A stretch of 64,000 nt of DNA from Mucilaginibacter rivuli. GTDB lineage: Bacteria > Bacteroidota > Bacteroidia > Sphingobacteriales > Sphingobacteriaceae. The notes under the pieces are model-generated. The model saw nothing but the letters and a program-made list of their open reading frames with translations. It was not told the origin of the DNA and did not search any database. The DNA lies in the NCBI RefSeq assembly GCF_019391655.1, contig NZ_JAHXPQ010000006.1, positions 62,001 to 126,000 on the forward strand, written 5' to 3'. Both the position numbers and the translations under genes were made by a program. This document shows, piece after piece, positions 34,845 through 43,065 of this stretch (positions within the stretch are counted from its first letter, which is position 1; every line of letters starts with the position of its first letter).

Positions 34845-35576
34845 ATGTTATATAGTTTAGGAAGATATATACTTTTATTAAGGCTAAGTTTTAAAAAACC
34901 CGAAAAATTCAGCGTTTACTGGTCAGAGGTAATGCGCGAGATGGTTTCCATCGGCATTGGCTCGCTGGGTATTGTGGCCATTATATCGGTGTTTATTGGT
35001 GCCGTGGCAACCATACAAACGGCTTTTCAGCTGGTAAGCGATTTCATCCCGAAAACTATTGTAGGTACCATTACGCGCGACTCAACTATACTGGAGTTTA
35101 GTCCCACCATATCGGCATTGGTACTTGCGGGCCGTGTAGGCTCAAGCATCGCATCGCAAATTGGCACCATGCGCGTTACCGAACAGATAGACGCCCTGGA
35201 GATTATGGGTGTTAATGCACCCGGTTATTTGATATCGCCTAAAATAATTGGTGGTATCACCATGATACCTTTGCTAACTGTGCTATCTATATGCCTGGGT
35301 TTAGCGGGTGGCTATATTGCCTGCGCCGCATCAAATGAAGTATCTACGGCACAATACCTTGAGGGTTTAACCTCGGGCTTTAAAACCATTATCCTGCAGG
35401 TATCAATGGTTAAAGCGTTCTTTTTTGGGTTTATCATCACCTCTGTTTGCGCTTACCAGGGTTTTTATACATCGGGTGGCGCGCTCGAGGTTGGGCAATC
35501 GGCTACCAAAGGTGTTGTGTTCAGCTGTATATATATCCTCTTTGCCGATCTTATTATATCCCGTATCATGCTATGA
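34845..35576 (+). CDS. MlaE-type lipid ABC transporter permease
   Basis: A 243-aa inner-membrane permease of the MlaE/MCE family with about five TM helices. Family segments include GSLGIVAIISVFIGAVATIQTA, the VGSSIASQIGTMRVTEQIDALEIMGVN stretch (about residues 102-128, conserved EQIDALE), and PLLTVLSICLGLAGGY. It is expected to move phospholipid between inner membrane and a periplasmic MCE partner. It overlaps the ATPase gene by 4 nt. Confidence 0.9.
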   Translation: MLYSLGRYILLLRLSFKKPEKFSVYWSEVMREMVSIGIGSLGIVAIISVFIGAVATIQTAFQLVSDFIPKTIVGTITRDSTILEFSPTISALVLAGRVGSSIASQIGTMRVTEQIDALEIMGVNAPGYLISPKIIGGITMIPLLTVLSICLGLAGGYIACAASNEVSTAQYLEGLTSGFKTIILQVSMVKAFFFGFIITSVCAYQGFYTSGGALEVGQSATKGVVFSCIYILFADLIISRIML

Positions 35577-36325
35577 TAGAGACCATAAATATTCATAAAA
35601 CTTTTGGTGATAACTACGTACTTAAAGGGATTGATGTAGAGCTTAAGGCCGGCAGGAACAATCTTATTATAGGTGGCTCCGGATCGGGCAAAACCACCTT
35701 GCTTAAATGTATTGTGGGCTTGCACAAGCCCGAAGAAGGCGAAGTGATATATGATGGCCAGAACTTTACGCAAATGGATTTTGAAGAACGTGTGCCTATA
35801 CGCAAGCAAATTGGCATGCTGTTTCAAAGCTCGGCCCTGTTCGACTCAATGACTGTGCAGGATAATATTATTTTCCCGCTCAACTTGTTCACTACAATGA
35901 GCAAAAAAGAAAAAATTGAACGTGCAAACTTTTGCCTGGAGCGTGTTAACCTTGCCGGGAAGAACAAGCTTTTCCCTGCTGAGCTTTCGGGCGGGATGAA
36001 AAAACGGGTGGGTATTGCACGTGCCATATCCATGCAGCCCAAGTATTTATTTGTGGACGAGCCGAACTCGGGCCTCGACCCTAAAACGTCTATCCTGATA
36101 GATGAACTGATAGCCGAAATTACCGAAGAGTACCAAACCACAACCGTAATTGTTACGCACGACATGAACTCGGTAATGGGTATTGGCGATCACATCATAT
36201 TTTTACACAACGGCCAAAAATGGTGGGAAGGCAGCAATAAACAGATTGCCCACACCAACAATAAAGAGCTAAACGACTTTGTGTTTGCCAGTAAATTTAT
36301 GCAGGCAGCAAGGGAGAAATTATAG
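35573..36325 (+). CDS. MlaF-type ABC transporter ATP-binding protein
   Basis: A 250-aa ATPase partner of the MlaE-like permease. The start is the ATG at 35573, inside an ATGA overlap with the permease stop; an earlier in-frame ATG at 35447 would lie within the permease gene. Walker A GGSGSGKTTL (34-43), signature LSGGMKKRVGIARA and Walker B LFVDEPNSGLDP are present. No mlaD/MCE gene follows; the next gene is convergent. Confidence 0.92.
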   Translation: MIETINIHKTFGDNYVLKGIDVELKAGRNNLIIGGSGSGKTTLLKCIVGLHKPEEGEVIYDGQNFTQMDFEERVPIRKQIGMLFQSSALFDSMTVQDNIIFPLNLFTTMSKKEKIERANFCLERVNLAGKNKLFPAELSGGMKKRVGIARAISMQPKYLFVDEPNSGLDPKTSILIDELIAEITEEYQTTTVIVTHDMNSVMGIGDHIIFLHNGQKWWEGSNKQIAHTNNKELNDFVFASKFMQAAREKL

Positions 36326-36396
36326 TAGCAGTTGCAGTTTTGGGTAGCAGTTATTTAAATTGAAAGATGATCGCTACCGCAACTAAAAACTGCCAC

Positions 36397-39231
36397 TTAA
36401 TAAATAAAACTACCATCGCCCCGGCGCTGCATAATAATACCATTACGCTTTGGCGTGCCGCTCCACTTTTGCAGATTGATGGCTAAACTCACAAACAGGT
36501 ACCTGCTGTTTATATTGGTATTTGTATAACTAACCGAACTTTCGGATACCGATTGATTAACAAAATTGTTCTGGTTAAAAATATCAAAGGCCTGTACTTT
36601 TAAAGTGAGGTTACGTTTGGCCCAAAATGAGTGTTCGATAGATGCGTTAACCACAAATGGATTTTGGGTAACATTGGTACCTACGCCTTCAACATAATTT
36701 TTGCTGGCATCGTAATTTATGCGCCAGCCCTTAGGCAGGTAAAAAGTCCCGTCAATTGATAAGGCAGTGGTTTTGGTATCGGTATTACGCGCATTGGGTT
36801 GAGTAAAAAATGAGCGCGCCAGGTTATAACTGATAGTAGGGTTTAATTCCAACCATTCGGCAGGATTGATCTGTGGCCCAAAACGCTGGCTAAAGCGCCA
36901 GCTATCAGAATGGTATTCCAGGTTATTACTCATTGAGATATTGTGATTATAAGCCACACTACCACTGTATTTCAAAGTATATTTTTTATCGTTAAGCTGT
37001 TTTGCCAGGCTGTAATTACCATTTGCGCTCCAGGCACCATCCTTATTCAAAAAATGCACCTCGTTATCAAAATTACCTAATTTAGGATCAAGTGTTTGTA
37101 TGGTATTGGTAATGATCTGTCCGTTGGTTTTACTCAAATTACCTCCTACAGATAAAGTGAGTTTTGAATTGGCTACATAGTTATTGTAATTGGCATTAAC
37201 AGAATGGCGGAATGACGGACTAAGATCCGGATTACCGATGATCACATTTTGAGGGTTTGTCCTGTCGGCAACGGGTTGTATCTGGTCAAAAGATGGTTCT
37301 TGCGGAGCGCCTGAATAATTGACACTTAGCCTTTGCGTTTGCGAGAAGATGTACTCAAAACGGGTAATAGGTATCACGGTAAAGTTGGTGCGGTATGTTG
37401 AAGCATTAAGGCTAACCTTGGTACCTTGTAAAACGGTAGGTATGGCCGTAAAACCTAAGGAAAGGTTAAATTTTTTCTTGGTTAATGCATAACTAAGGCC
37501 CAGGCGTGTTTCGGTGAGCGAGTAGCTGTATATATTGCTTAATGAATTTGCCCGTACCGTTGCGCCTGCCTTGGTGATACTATCGGTAGTGGCGGTATTA
37601 TCATGCCCGTTGTAATTTACCACGCCATTAAAATCTAACCGGGCGGTGGCTGTTAAAGGTTCGGTGAAAGTGACGTTACCTGAGTAGGAATGGTTGTTAT
37701 TATCCCGGCGGATGATAAAGTGCTGCAGCGAATCCTTTTTTTGTACATGAAGCGAATCATAATAAAGAATGCGGGCGTTGCGTTCGGTGTATTGATCGTT
37801 GCTGCCATTATTGGCCGATAAGGTAAGCGAGAAATTACGCTTGGGCTTTGCAAAAACATGCTGATAGAACACTGACCCGTTAAAACCTGGCACTTTTGAC
37901 GAAGTGGTATTCGCGCTTGTTGAGACCTGGTTTTGGAAGCCGCTCAACGAACCTTGAGAAGTACCTGCATTGTTTGTGCCGGAGTAATTAAAGCCCGCGT
38001 TAAAGCGGAAATAATTGGTTTTGCTTGGCTCATACTGTAGTTCAACATTAGCATTATGCCCGTCTGTGCGGTTCTGTCCGGTACTTTGGTTATCATAGTT
38101 GGTTGTACCGTTAGAACTAAAATAGCTCCCGTAACTTGAATACAGGTTATTCATATTATTATAGCTGTACGTATAACTTGAGTTTACCTGTACGGTTTTA
38201 CTCCACTGATCGCTGTAGGCAATGGTTGGCCGGCCATTGGTGGTATTGCCCGAACCGCCGCCGCCCTGGCCTACGCCGTTAACCATATTGCGCCAGTTTC
38301 CGCTGAGCCCTATTTGCTGGTTTGCATTAAGGCGCTGCAGATAAGCTTGCTCATCATACCTGTCATTGTTTCCTGCCGAGGCCGTTGCACGCAAAAACTG
38401 CCCGATAGATCTATCCGCCTTGGTGGTTACGTTCAGTATCTTTTGCGGTTCGCCGTCTTTGATGCCGGTACGGGCGGCGTTGGGGCCATAATCGTCAACA
38501 AATTGTGCTTTATCAATAATTTCGGCAGGCAGGTTTTTTATGGCAGCTGCAACGTTGCCCCCGTTAAAATCCTTGCCGTTTACCTTGGCTTTCTTTACTT
38601 CCTGGCCCTGGAAAGTTACTGTTCCGGCGCGTTTATCCACTTCAACACCTTCCATTTTGCTCAACAACTCGTCGAGGGTGGCATTTTCGCGCACTTTATA
38701 ATCGCTGGCTTTATATTCAACCGTATCTGTTTTTATAACGATGCTGGGTGAGCCATCAACCTTAACTTCATTCAGCATCCTGTTATCCGTTTTTAGCACA
38801 ATAGGGTCAAGCACCAGCTTTGGGCTCAGATCGTTCATAGAATATTTTTTTACCTGGAGCGAATAACCGATCCCCTTTACCGATAGATAAAATATGGCCC
38901 TTGTGGCATTTTTAATAATGAATATACCACGTGCATTGGTGGCAGTACGGAGTGTATCATGCGCGGTGGTTAGGGTTACGGTGGCGCCTATTACCGGTGT
39001 TTCGGTCGAGTCGAGCACAATGCCGCTCACTTCGCGAAATGGTAGCGCAGGCGGGCGGTTATCCGTTTTTGCAGGCGCTGGTGCTGTAGCCTGCCCGTAT
39101 AAATTTACTGAAAACAGCAGCATGGCCACTATACGGATAAGATGTTTAACGAGGCTTTTTTTACTTCGGTAACGGCAAACAGTGATATAAAAAGCATTGC
39201 TTTTATAAATAAGCGATAAGGCAGATTTCAT
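36397..39231 (-). CDS. TonB-receptor-like outer-membrane beta-barrel protein
   Basis: A 944-aa outer-membrane protein. A hydrophobic signal-like stretch (KHLIRIVAMLLFSVNLYGQ) ends at about residue 46. A carboxypeptidase-regulatory-like domain (VSGIVLDSTETPVIGATVTL...) spans about 66-150, a plug-like region about 155-290 (ENATLDELLSKMEGVEVD), then a C-terminal beta barrel rich in Asn/Tyr/Ser turns. A TonB box is not obvious. A palindromic element precedes the start by 13 nt. A SusD-type partner is absent, so it is probably a non-SUS receptor or barrel of the outer_membrane_beta-barrel family. Confidence 0.85.
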   Translation of the reverse strand: MKSALSLIYKSNAFYITVCRYRSKKSLVKHLIRIVAMLLFSVNLYGQATAPAPAKTDNRPPALPFREVSGIVLDSTETPVIGATVTLTTAHDTLRTATNARGIFIIKNATRAIFYLSVKGIGYSLQVKKYSMNDLSPKLVLDPIVLKTDNRMLNEVKVDGSPSIVIKTDTVEYKASDYKVRENATLDELLSKMEGVEVDKRAGTVTFQGQEVKKAKVNGKDFNGGNVAAAIKNLPAEIIDKAQFVDDYGPNAARTGIKDGEPQKILNVTTKADRSIGQFLRATASAGNNDRYDEQAYLQRLNANQQIGLSGNWRNMVNGVGQGGGGSGNTTNGRPTIAYSDQWSKTVQVNSSYTYSYNNMNNLYSSYGSYFSSNGTTNYDNQSTGQNRTDGHNANVELQYEPSKTNYFRFNAGFNYSGTNNAGTSQGSLSGFQNQVSTSANTTSSKVPGFNGSVFYQHVFAKPKRNFSLTLSANNGSNDQYTERNARILYYDSLHVQKKDSLQHFIIRRDNNNHSYSGNVTFTEPLTATARLDFNGVVNYNGHDNTATTDSITKAGATVRANSLSNIYSYSLTETRLGLSYALTKKKFNLSLGFTAIPTVLQGTKVSLNASTYRTNFTVIPITRFEYIFSQTQRLSVNYSGAPQEPSFDQIQPVADRTNPQNVIIGNPDLSPSFRHSVNANYNNYVANSKLTLSVGGNLSKTNGQIITNTIQTLDPKLGNFDNEVHFLNKDGAWSANGNYSLAKQLNDKKYTLKYSGSVAYNHNISMSNNLEYHSDSWRFSQRFGPQINPAEWLELNPTISYNLARSFFTQPNARNTDTKTTALSIDGTFYLPKGWRINYDASKNYVEGVGTNVTQNPFVVNASIEHSFWAKRNLTLKVQAFDIFNQNNFVNQSVSESSVSYTNTNINSRYLFVSLAINLQKWSGTPKRNGIIMQRRGDGSFIY

Positions 39232-39244
39232 GCGGAAGGTTTAT

Positions 39245-39260
39245 AACTATAAAAATAGTT
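39245..39260 (-). promoter_or_regulatory. AACTAT-N4-ATAGTT palindrome before the TonB-like gene
   Basis: AACTATAAAAATAGTT (+ strand) lies 13 nt before the start codon. The same palindrome plus an ATAAACCTyCC leader recurs before the gene at 39350. On the minus strand the core can act as a -7-like box (TATTTTTA). Confidence 0.45.
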
Positions 39261-39349
39261 GAATTATTTGGAAAAGCAAGCCCCCATCATAAATATTACA
39301 ATATAGTTGATTCATCTAATGAATAATTAATTGGGTTGGCAGCGGTTAT

Positions 39350-40195
39350 TTATTTTTTGGCTTTGGCGAGGGTGTATTCGCCCCAAAAATCGTTGGGATA
39401 AGCCATAAGTATTCCCCTGGCACCTGCGCCGGCAACAGAAACAGATCCATCGCCCCGCATAACAAGTACCCGCCCACCTCCGGTAATTTGCAGCGTTGCC
39501 CCCTTTGGGGCTATTCCGTTAAGCCTGATGTTATAACTAAACTTCGAACTTTTATCTACTGATAAGCCAAGATATTTTAGCGGTATAGCTAACTCATAAT
39601 TATAGTACAGCTTATTATCCAACAGCGCTTTCGCTTCAATTTCGTAATCATTATAAACAGATACCAGGGTATCGGTAATTTGCTTTATCCCGTTAAGTGC
39701 AATAAATTTTTGCTTTTCGGTAAGGCGTTTATTCATCCTGCGCATAAAAGTATCGGTTTTCAACTTTAGTAATGTGGTATCTGCAATACCTGCCGGGCGG
39801 CCACTCAGCGATACGCTGGGCGCGGCGTTTACTTCGTAAGTTGGAAAGGTAATGATAGCAGCATCTTTATCCGTTTTCTTTCCGGACTTGCTTATGGTGA
39901 TGGTTACACAGCCACGCATCATTTTATGGATCAGGTCGGCATCTTCGCCATGAATAACAAAGTATAGTTTTTCATCATCGTTAGCAATGTTATACCAAAC
40001 ACTTGCCGATGTATTATACGCCTGAAAACGGTTAGCCCAATCGGCAGCGTTACCGTCAATAACAACACCTGCGGGTACGCGCATACTTACTTTTTGCACA
40101 TCGGGTAGCTTTTGGGCCTTGGCGACTATACTGAAATATACCAGGCAAAAACACAGCGACGCCGTTTTGAGCAACAGGGGGTGATATTGTTTCAT
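39350..40195 (-). CDS. Secreted CBM9/DOMON-like protein
   Basis: A 281-aa exported protein. An N-terminal signal (about 1-27, ending VAKAQ) is followed by VVIDGNAADWANRF, a motif of CBM9-like carbohydrate/heme-binding domains, and LYFVIHGEDADLI. The rest is beta-rich with a Lys-rich middle. It ends AYPNDFWGEYTLAKAKK. Binding partner unknown. It shares its leader motif with the neighbouring TonB-like gene. Confidence 0.75.
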   Translation of the reverse strand: MKQYHPLLLKTASLCFCLVYFSIVAKAQKLPDVQKVSMRVPAGVVIDGNAADWANRFQAYNTSASVWYNIANDDEKLYFVIHGEDADLIHKMMRGCVTITISKSGKKTDKDAAIITFPTYEVNAAPSVSLSGRPAGIADTTLLKLKTDTFMRRMNKRLTEKQKFIALNGIKQITDTLVSVYNDYEIEAKALLDNKLYYNYELAIPLKYLGLSVDKSSKFSYNIRLNGIAPKGATLQITGGGRVLVMRGDGSVSVAGAGARGILMAYPNDFWGEYTLAKAKK

Positions 40196-40214
40196 GAATG
40201 GGAGGTTTATATCG

Positions 40215-40230
40215 AACTATAAATATAGTT
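40215..40230 (-). promoter_or_regulatory. AACTAT-N4-ATAGTT palindrome before the CBM9-like gene
   Basis: AACTATAAATATAGTT lies 19 nt before the start at 40195 and is followed (minus strand) by ATAAACCTCCC, like the copy at 39245. Confidence 0.45.
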
Positions 40231-40310
40231 TTATTTTAGCAAGCAAAGAATTTTTTATATTGTTGAGTAGCGGTAAGCTTTGGGGAAATGGTTGATGGTG
40301 TTTAAGCTTA

Positions 40311-40563
40311 TGGTCGGTGTTATCACTATAACTGCTCGGAAGATTTAAAAAAGCGTTGGGATTGAGCGATTCCCTCCCGACGGGAGGGTGTAGGGAGGGG
40401 TTTATGCGAGATTGAATCGTGCAATTTACCCCTACCCGCCACTACACAATTCAGCCGCACCCTTCCCGAGGAAGGAGTTTTGGTAGTTCTATTAATCTTC
40501 CGAACATCTGTGGTGTTATCACCGCACCATTTAGGGTTGGTGGTACAGTGATAACACCGACCA
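40311..40563. mobile_element. Candidate palindromic (MITE-like) element
   Basis: TGGTCGGTGTTATCAC (40311-40326) and its reverse complement (40548-40563) are perfect 16-nt ends. Inside them CGGAAGATT (40338) and AATCTTCCG (40493) form a second inverted pair. Two internal hairpins occur: CCCTCCCG-A-CGGGAGGG (40372-40388) and CCTTCC-CGA-GGAAGG (40461-40475). There is no ORF. A third GGTGTTATCAC copy is at about 40512. Target-site duplications were not seen. Confidence 0.5.
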
Positions 40564-40622
40564 CAGGCTGAATGATTGACTAAGTTTGTAATAACAATAT
40601 CGTTTAATTTACTACAATTTCG

Positions 40623-40631
40623 TATATTTGT
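40623..40631 (+). promoter_or_regulatory. -7 promoter box of the terminase gene
   Basis: TATATTTGT matches TAnnTTTGY. Its context is nearly identical to the orphan box at 7625. It lies 87 nt before the ATG at 40718. No convincing -33 was found. Confidence 0.4.
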
Positions 40632-40717
40632 ATTTCAAAAGTAATAAATACACAGATCCGGCAGCGCCCGCTGCAAATTGATCTGCTTCATTTTAACCCT
40701 CAAAAAATCCCACCCAA

Positions 40718-41503
40718 ATGACAACCGTATTGACCCCAAAGCAACAAAAATTTTGTGATGAGTATTTAATTGACTTTAACGCTACCAAAGCCGCTTTGCG
40801 TGCCGGGTACTCGGGGCCGACGGCTTTGAGCGGACAGTTGATGCTGTTTCCGAAGATAAAAGCTTATTTATCTGAGCGTACCGAGCAGGTACAAAAGAAA
40901 GCGCAGGTAACACAGGAGATGGTAATTGCTGAGTTAATGAAAGTAGCTTTTGGCAATATGGGTAGTTTTTTTGGTGAGGATGGCAAGCCGAAAAACATGA
41001 CCGAAATGACGGATGATGAAAAAGCTGCCCTGTGGAACATCCGCGTAAGCGAAAAAAATGGCGAGCTGACCATGACGATAAAGATGCATAATAAAATGGC
41101 TGCTTTAGATAAGCTGGCAAAGTTTACTGGTTTGTATGAGCATAAAGAACCGCGTAAAGTGGAATATGTGCATTTGAGTAAGGAACAGATGGATCATCTG
41201 GATGCTTTTGATGATGAATCTTTCAAAGAGAAGGAAGAAGATGAGGATGATTTTGAATATGATAATGATAAAAAGGAATCTGAAAGCCTGGATGACATAG
41301 AAACACGAGAAGTTAGTGAAAAGGAAATACATGTTAACGCGGTACGCGAAACTGAGCTGCGCTGCAGGCGGGAGTTTGAGAATGAGTTAGCCGTAATAAA
41401 ACAGCATTATGCTGATATGGCGGAAAAGCGGTTGGTGGAGGAAGCGAAAAAGATAGGTGTGCCATCGCGAAAGTTTGTGGAGATGATGAGGGGGCATGGT
41501 TGA
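40718..41503 (+). CDS. Orphan phage terminase small subunit
   Basis: A 261-aa protein. The N-terminal 60 residues (LTPKQQKFCDEYLIDFNATKAALRAGYS) match the DNA-binding region of terminase small subunits (TerS). A long Glu/Asp/Lys-rich region (about 165-210) and a coiled-coil-like C-terminus follow. TerS recognises phage pac/cos DNA with a large subunit. No large subunit, portal or capsid gene is nearby. It is either a stranded prophage remnant or a domesticated TerS-like regulator. Confidence 0.85.
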   Translation: MTTVLTPKQQKFCDEYLIDFNATKAALRAGYSGPTALSGQLMLFPKIKAYLSERTEQVQKKAQVTQEMVIAELMKVAFGNMGSFFGEDGKPKNMTEMTDDEKAALWNIRVSEKNGELTMTIKMHNKMAALDKLAKFTGLYEHKEPRKVEYVHLSKEQMDHLDAFDDESFKEKEEDEDDFEYDNDKKESESLDDIETREVSEKEIHVNAVRETELRCRREFENELAVIKQHYADMAEKRLVEEAKKIGVPSRKFVEMMRGHG

Positions 41504-41647
41504 TTGAGTTGTGAGTTGCGGGTGTTTGTTGGAAAGTTTTAAGGTTGTAATGTGATTTGCTTCGGGGATTGCAAATCCCCGGTAATTAGGGTCGAGGATT
41601 GGAAATCCCGACCAACCGATGATGAGGGGGCATGGTTGATTGAGTTG
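41482..41647. repeat. 30-nt direct repeat flanking twin hairpins
   Basis: A 30-nt block (GATGATGAGGGGGCATGGTT and then GATTGAGTTG) occurs at 41482-41511 and 41618-41647, spacing 136. The first copy covers the 3' end of the terminase gene. Between them are GGGGATT-gca-AATCCCC (41564-41580) and GTCGAGGATT/AATCCCGAC (41591-41612). Confidence 0.8.
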
Positions 41648-42020
41648 CGGGGGCTTTGGAATAAGGATTAAGGAGCAAGGAATAAAGATAAATGAGTGTC
41701 ATGCTGAGGGGATCGAAGCATGTGTACGGTGGGGTTTGTCGCGCCCACGTGAATGGGACTATATTCGTTCTTCGACAAGCTCAGAATGACAGCATTGGGA
41801 GGATAGGAAGTGCCATTTTTACCTTTTGAATTATGTATGCAAGGAGTGCTTCTATCGGCACTACGTGGTAATCTCTGGGAAAGGTATCGAACTATGCAAG
41901 ACGTGAATGCCCGTAGTGATGGCCACGCTGTCGCTCGCCATGACATGGTGGAATATACCTGTTTTTACCTGTTTTTTTTAATTTGCACATAGGCACATTT
42001 ACTCATTTGCACATTAAGTA
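41648..42020. repeat. Non-coding, repeat-derived spacer
   Basis: No convincing gene. TTCGACAAGCTCAGAATGAC (41772-41791) and nearby GC-rich words look like a dispersed repeat; open frames across it are incidental. From about 41978 there are several GCACATTT words as in the leuC-leuD gap. Confidence 0.5.
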
Positions 42021-42027
42021 AGTTAGG

Positions 42028-42036
42028 TATATTTGT
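42028..42036 (+). promoter_or_regulatory. -7 promoter box of the methyltransferase gene
   Basis: TATATTTGT at 42028-42036 predicts a start near 42043. This leaves room for a start codon at 42066 and little for 42048. Confidence 0.45.
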
Positions 42037-42065
42037 GGCTGATTAAAATGAATACCATCCACAGC

Positions 42066-42950
42066 ATGATCCAACTACTTACACCCACCCACTGGAAAGA
42101 TTACGAACTGATTGACTGCGGTGATTTTGAAAAGCTGGAACGCTTTGGCAACCTGATATTGATACGCCCGGAGCCGCAAGCTGTTTGGAACAAGGGATTG
42201 AGCGAGGCTGAATGGCAAAAGCTACACCATATTAAATTTAAGGGCCGCTCGGCAACATCGGGCGAATGGGTAAAAAAGAACAATAACCTGCCCGACCGCT
42301 GGAATATTGAGTACCAGAATAAAGATGTAAAGATTGGCTTGCGCATGGCGCTCACCTCGTTCAAACATGTAGGCATGTTCCCGGAGCAGGCTGTAAACTG
42401 GGATTACATATCGCAAAACGTAAAGAAATTTAAAACAGCCCAACCAAAGGTATTAAACCTGTTTGCTTATACAGGTGGTGCATCGCTTATCGCGAAAGCG
42501 GCCGGGGCGGATACCACACATGTTGATTCGATAAAGCAGGTAGTTACCTGGGGAAATGAAAACATGGAACTATCGGGCCTGAAAGATATCCGTTGGGTAG
42601 TTGAAGATGCCCTGAAGTTTGTGAAACGTGAAGTAAAACGTGGCAAAACCTATAACGGTATTATATTAGACCCACCCGCTTACGGCCACGGACCTAATGG
42701 CGAAAAATGGAAACTGGAAGATAGCCTGAACGAAATGATGCACGATGTAGTAAAACTACTCGACCCTGAAGAGCATTTTTTGATATTGAATACCTATTCT
42801 TTAGGTTTTTCATCGGTAATTGTACAAAACCTTATTCAAAGCGCTTACCCCAAAGTGCAAAACCTTGAAATTGGTGAGTTATACCTCCAGGCAACTGCAG
42901 GCTCAAAATTACCGTTAGGTGTTTTTGGCAAGTTTTACAAACACAGGTAG
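42066..42950 (+). CDS. Class I SAM-dependent methyltransferase (RlmI-like catalytic domain)
   Basis: A 294-aa protein from the ATG at 42066 (MIQLLTPTHWKDYELI). The ATG at 42048 would be almost leaderless given the promoter. The SAM-binding motif is VLNLFAYTGGASLIAKAAGA, with VDSIKQ as the acidic loop and ILDPPAYGHGP as the catalytic DPPxY-type motif, as in 23S rRNA m5C methyltransferases of the RlmI/RlmK type. There is no N-terminal PUA domain. The RNA target is not deducible. Confidence 0.85.
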   Translation: MIQLLTPTHWKDYELIDCGDFEKLERFGNLILIRPEPQAVWNKGLSEAEWQKLHHIKFKGRSATSGEWVKKNNNLPDRWNIEYQNKDVKIGLRMALTSFKHVGMFPEQAVNWDYISQNVKKFKTAQPKVLNLFAYTGGASLIAKAAGADTTHVDSIKQVVTWGNENMELSGLKDIRWVVEDALKFVKREVKRGKTYNGIILDPPAYGHGPNGEKWKLEDSLNEMMHDVVKLLDPEEHFLILNTYSLGFSSVIVQNLIQSAYPKVQNLEIGELYLQATAGSKLPLGVFGKFYKHR

Positions 42951-43065
42951 CACTTGTTTTAAAATACAACTAACAAAAAAGCACACATTGTTAAAAACTT
43001 TTAATTAAACAATTTAACTACTGTAGTATCTTGCACTGGTGTAAATATTACCCATATTAATTCAA

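Noticed and set aside
40718..41503. Complete prophage
   Set aside because: Only the terminase small subunit is phage-like; neighbours are chromosomal genes.
41668..41946. 92-codon minus-strand frame in the repeat spacer
   Set aside because: It reads through a dispersed repeat (a segment like TTCGACAAGCTCAGAATGAC); the protein has no domain logic and strong repeat-derived composition.
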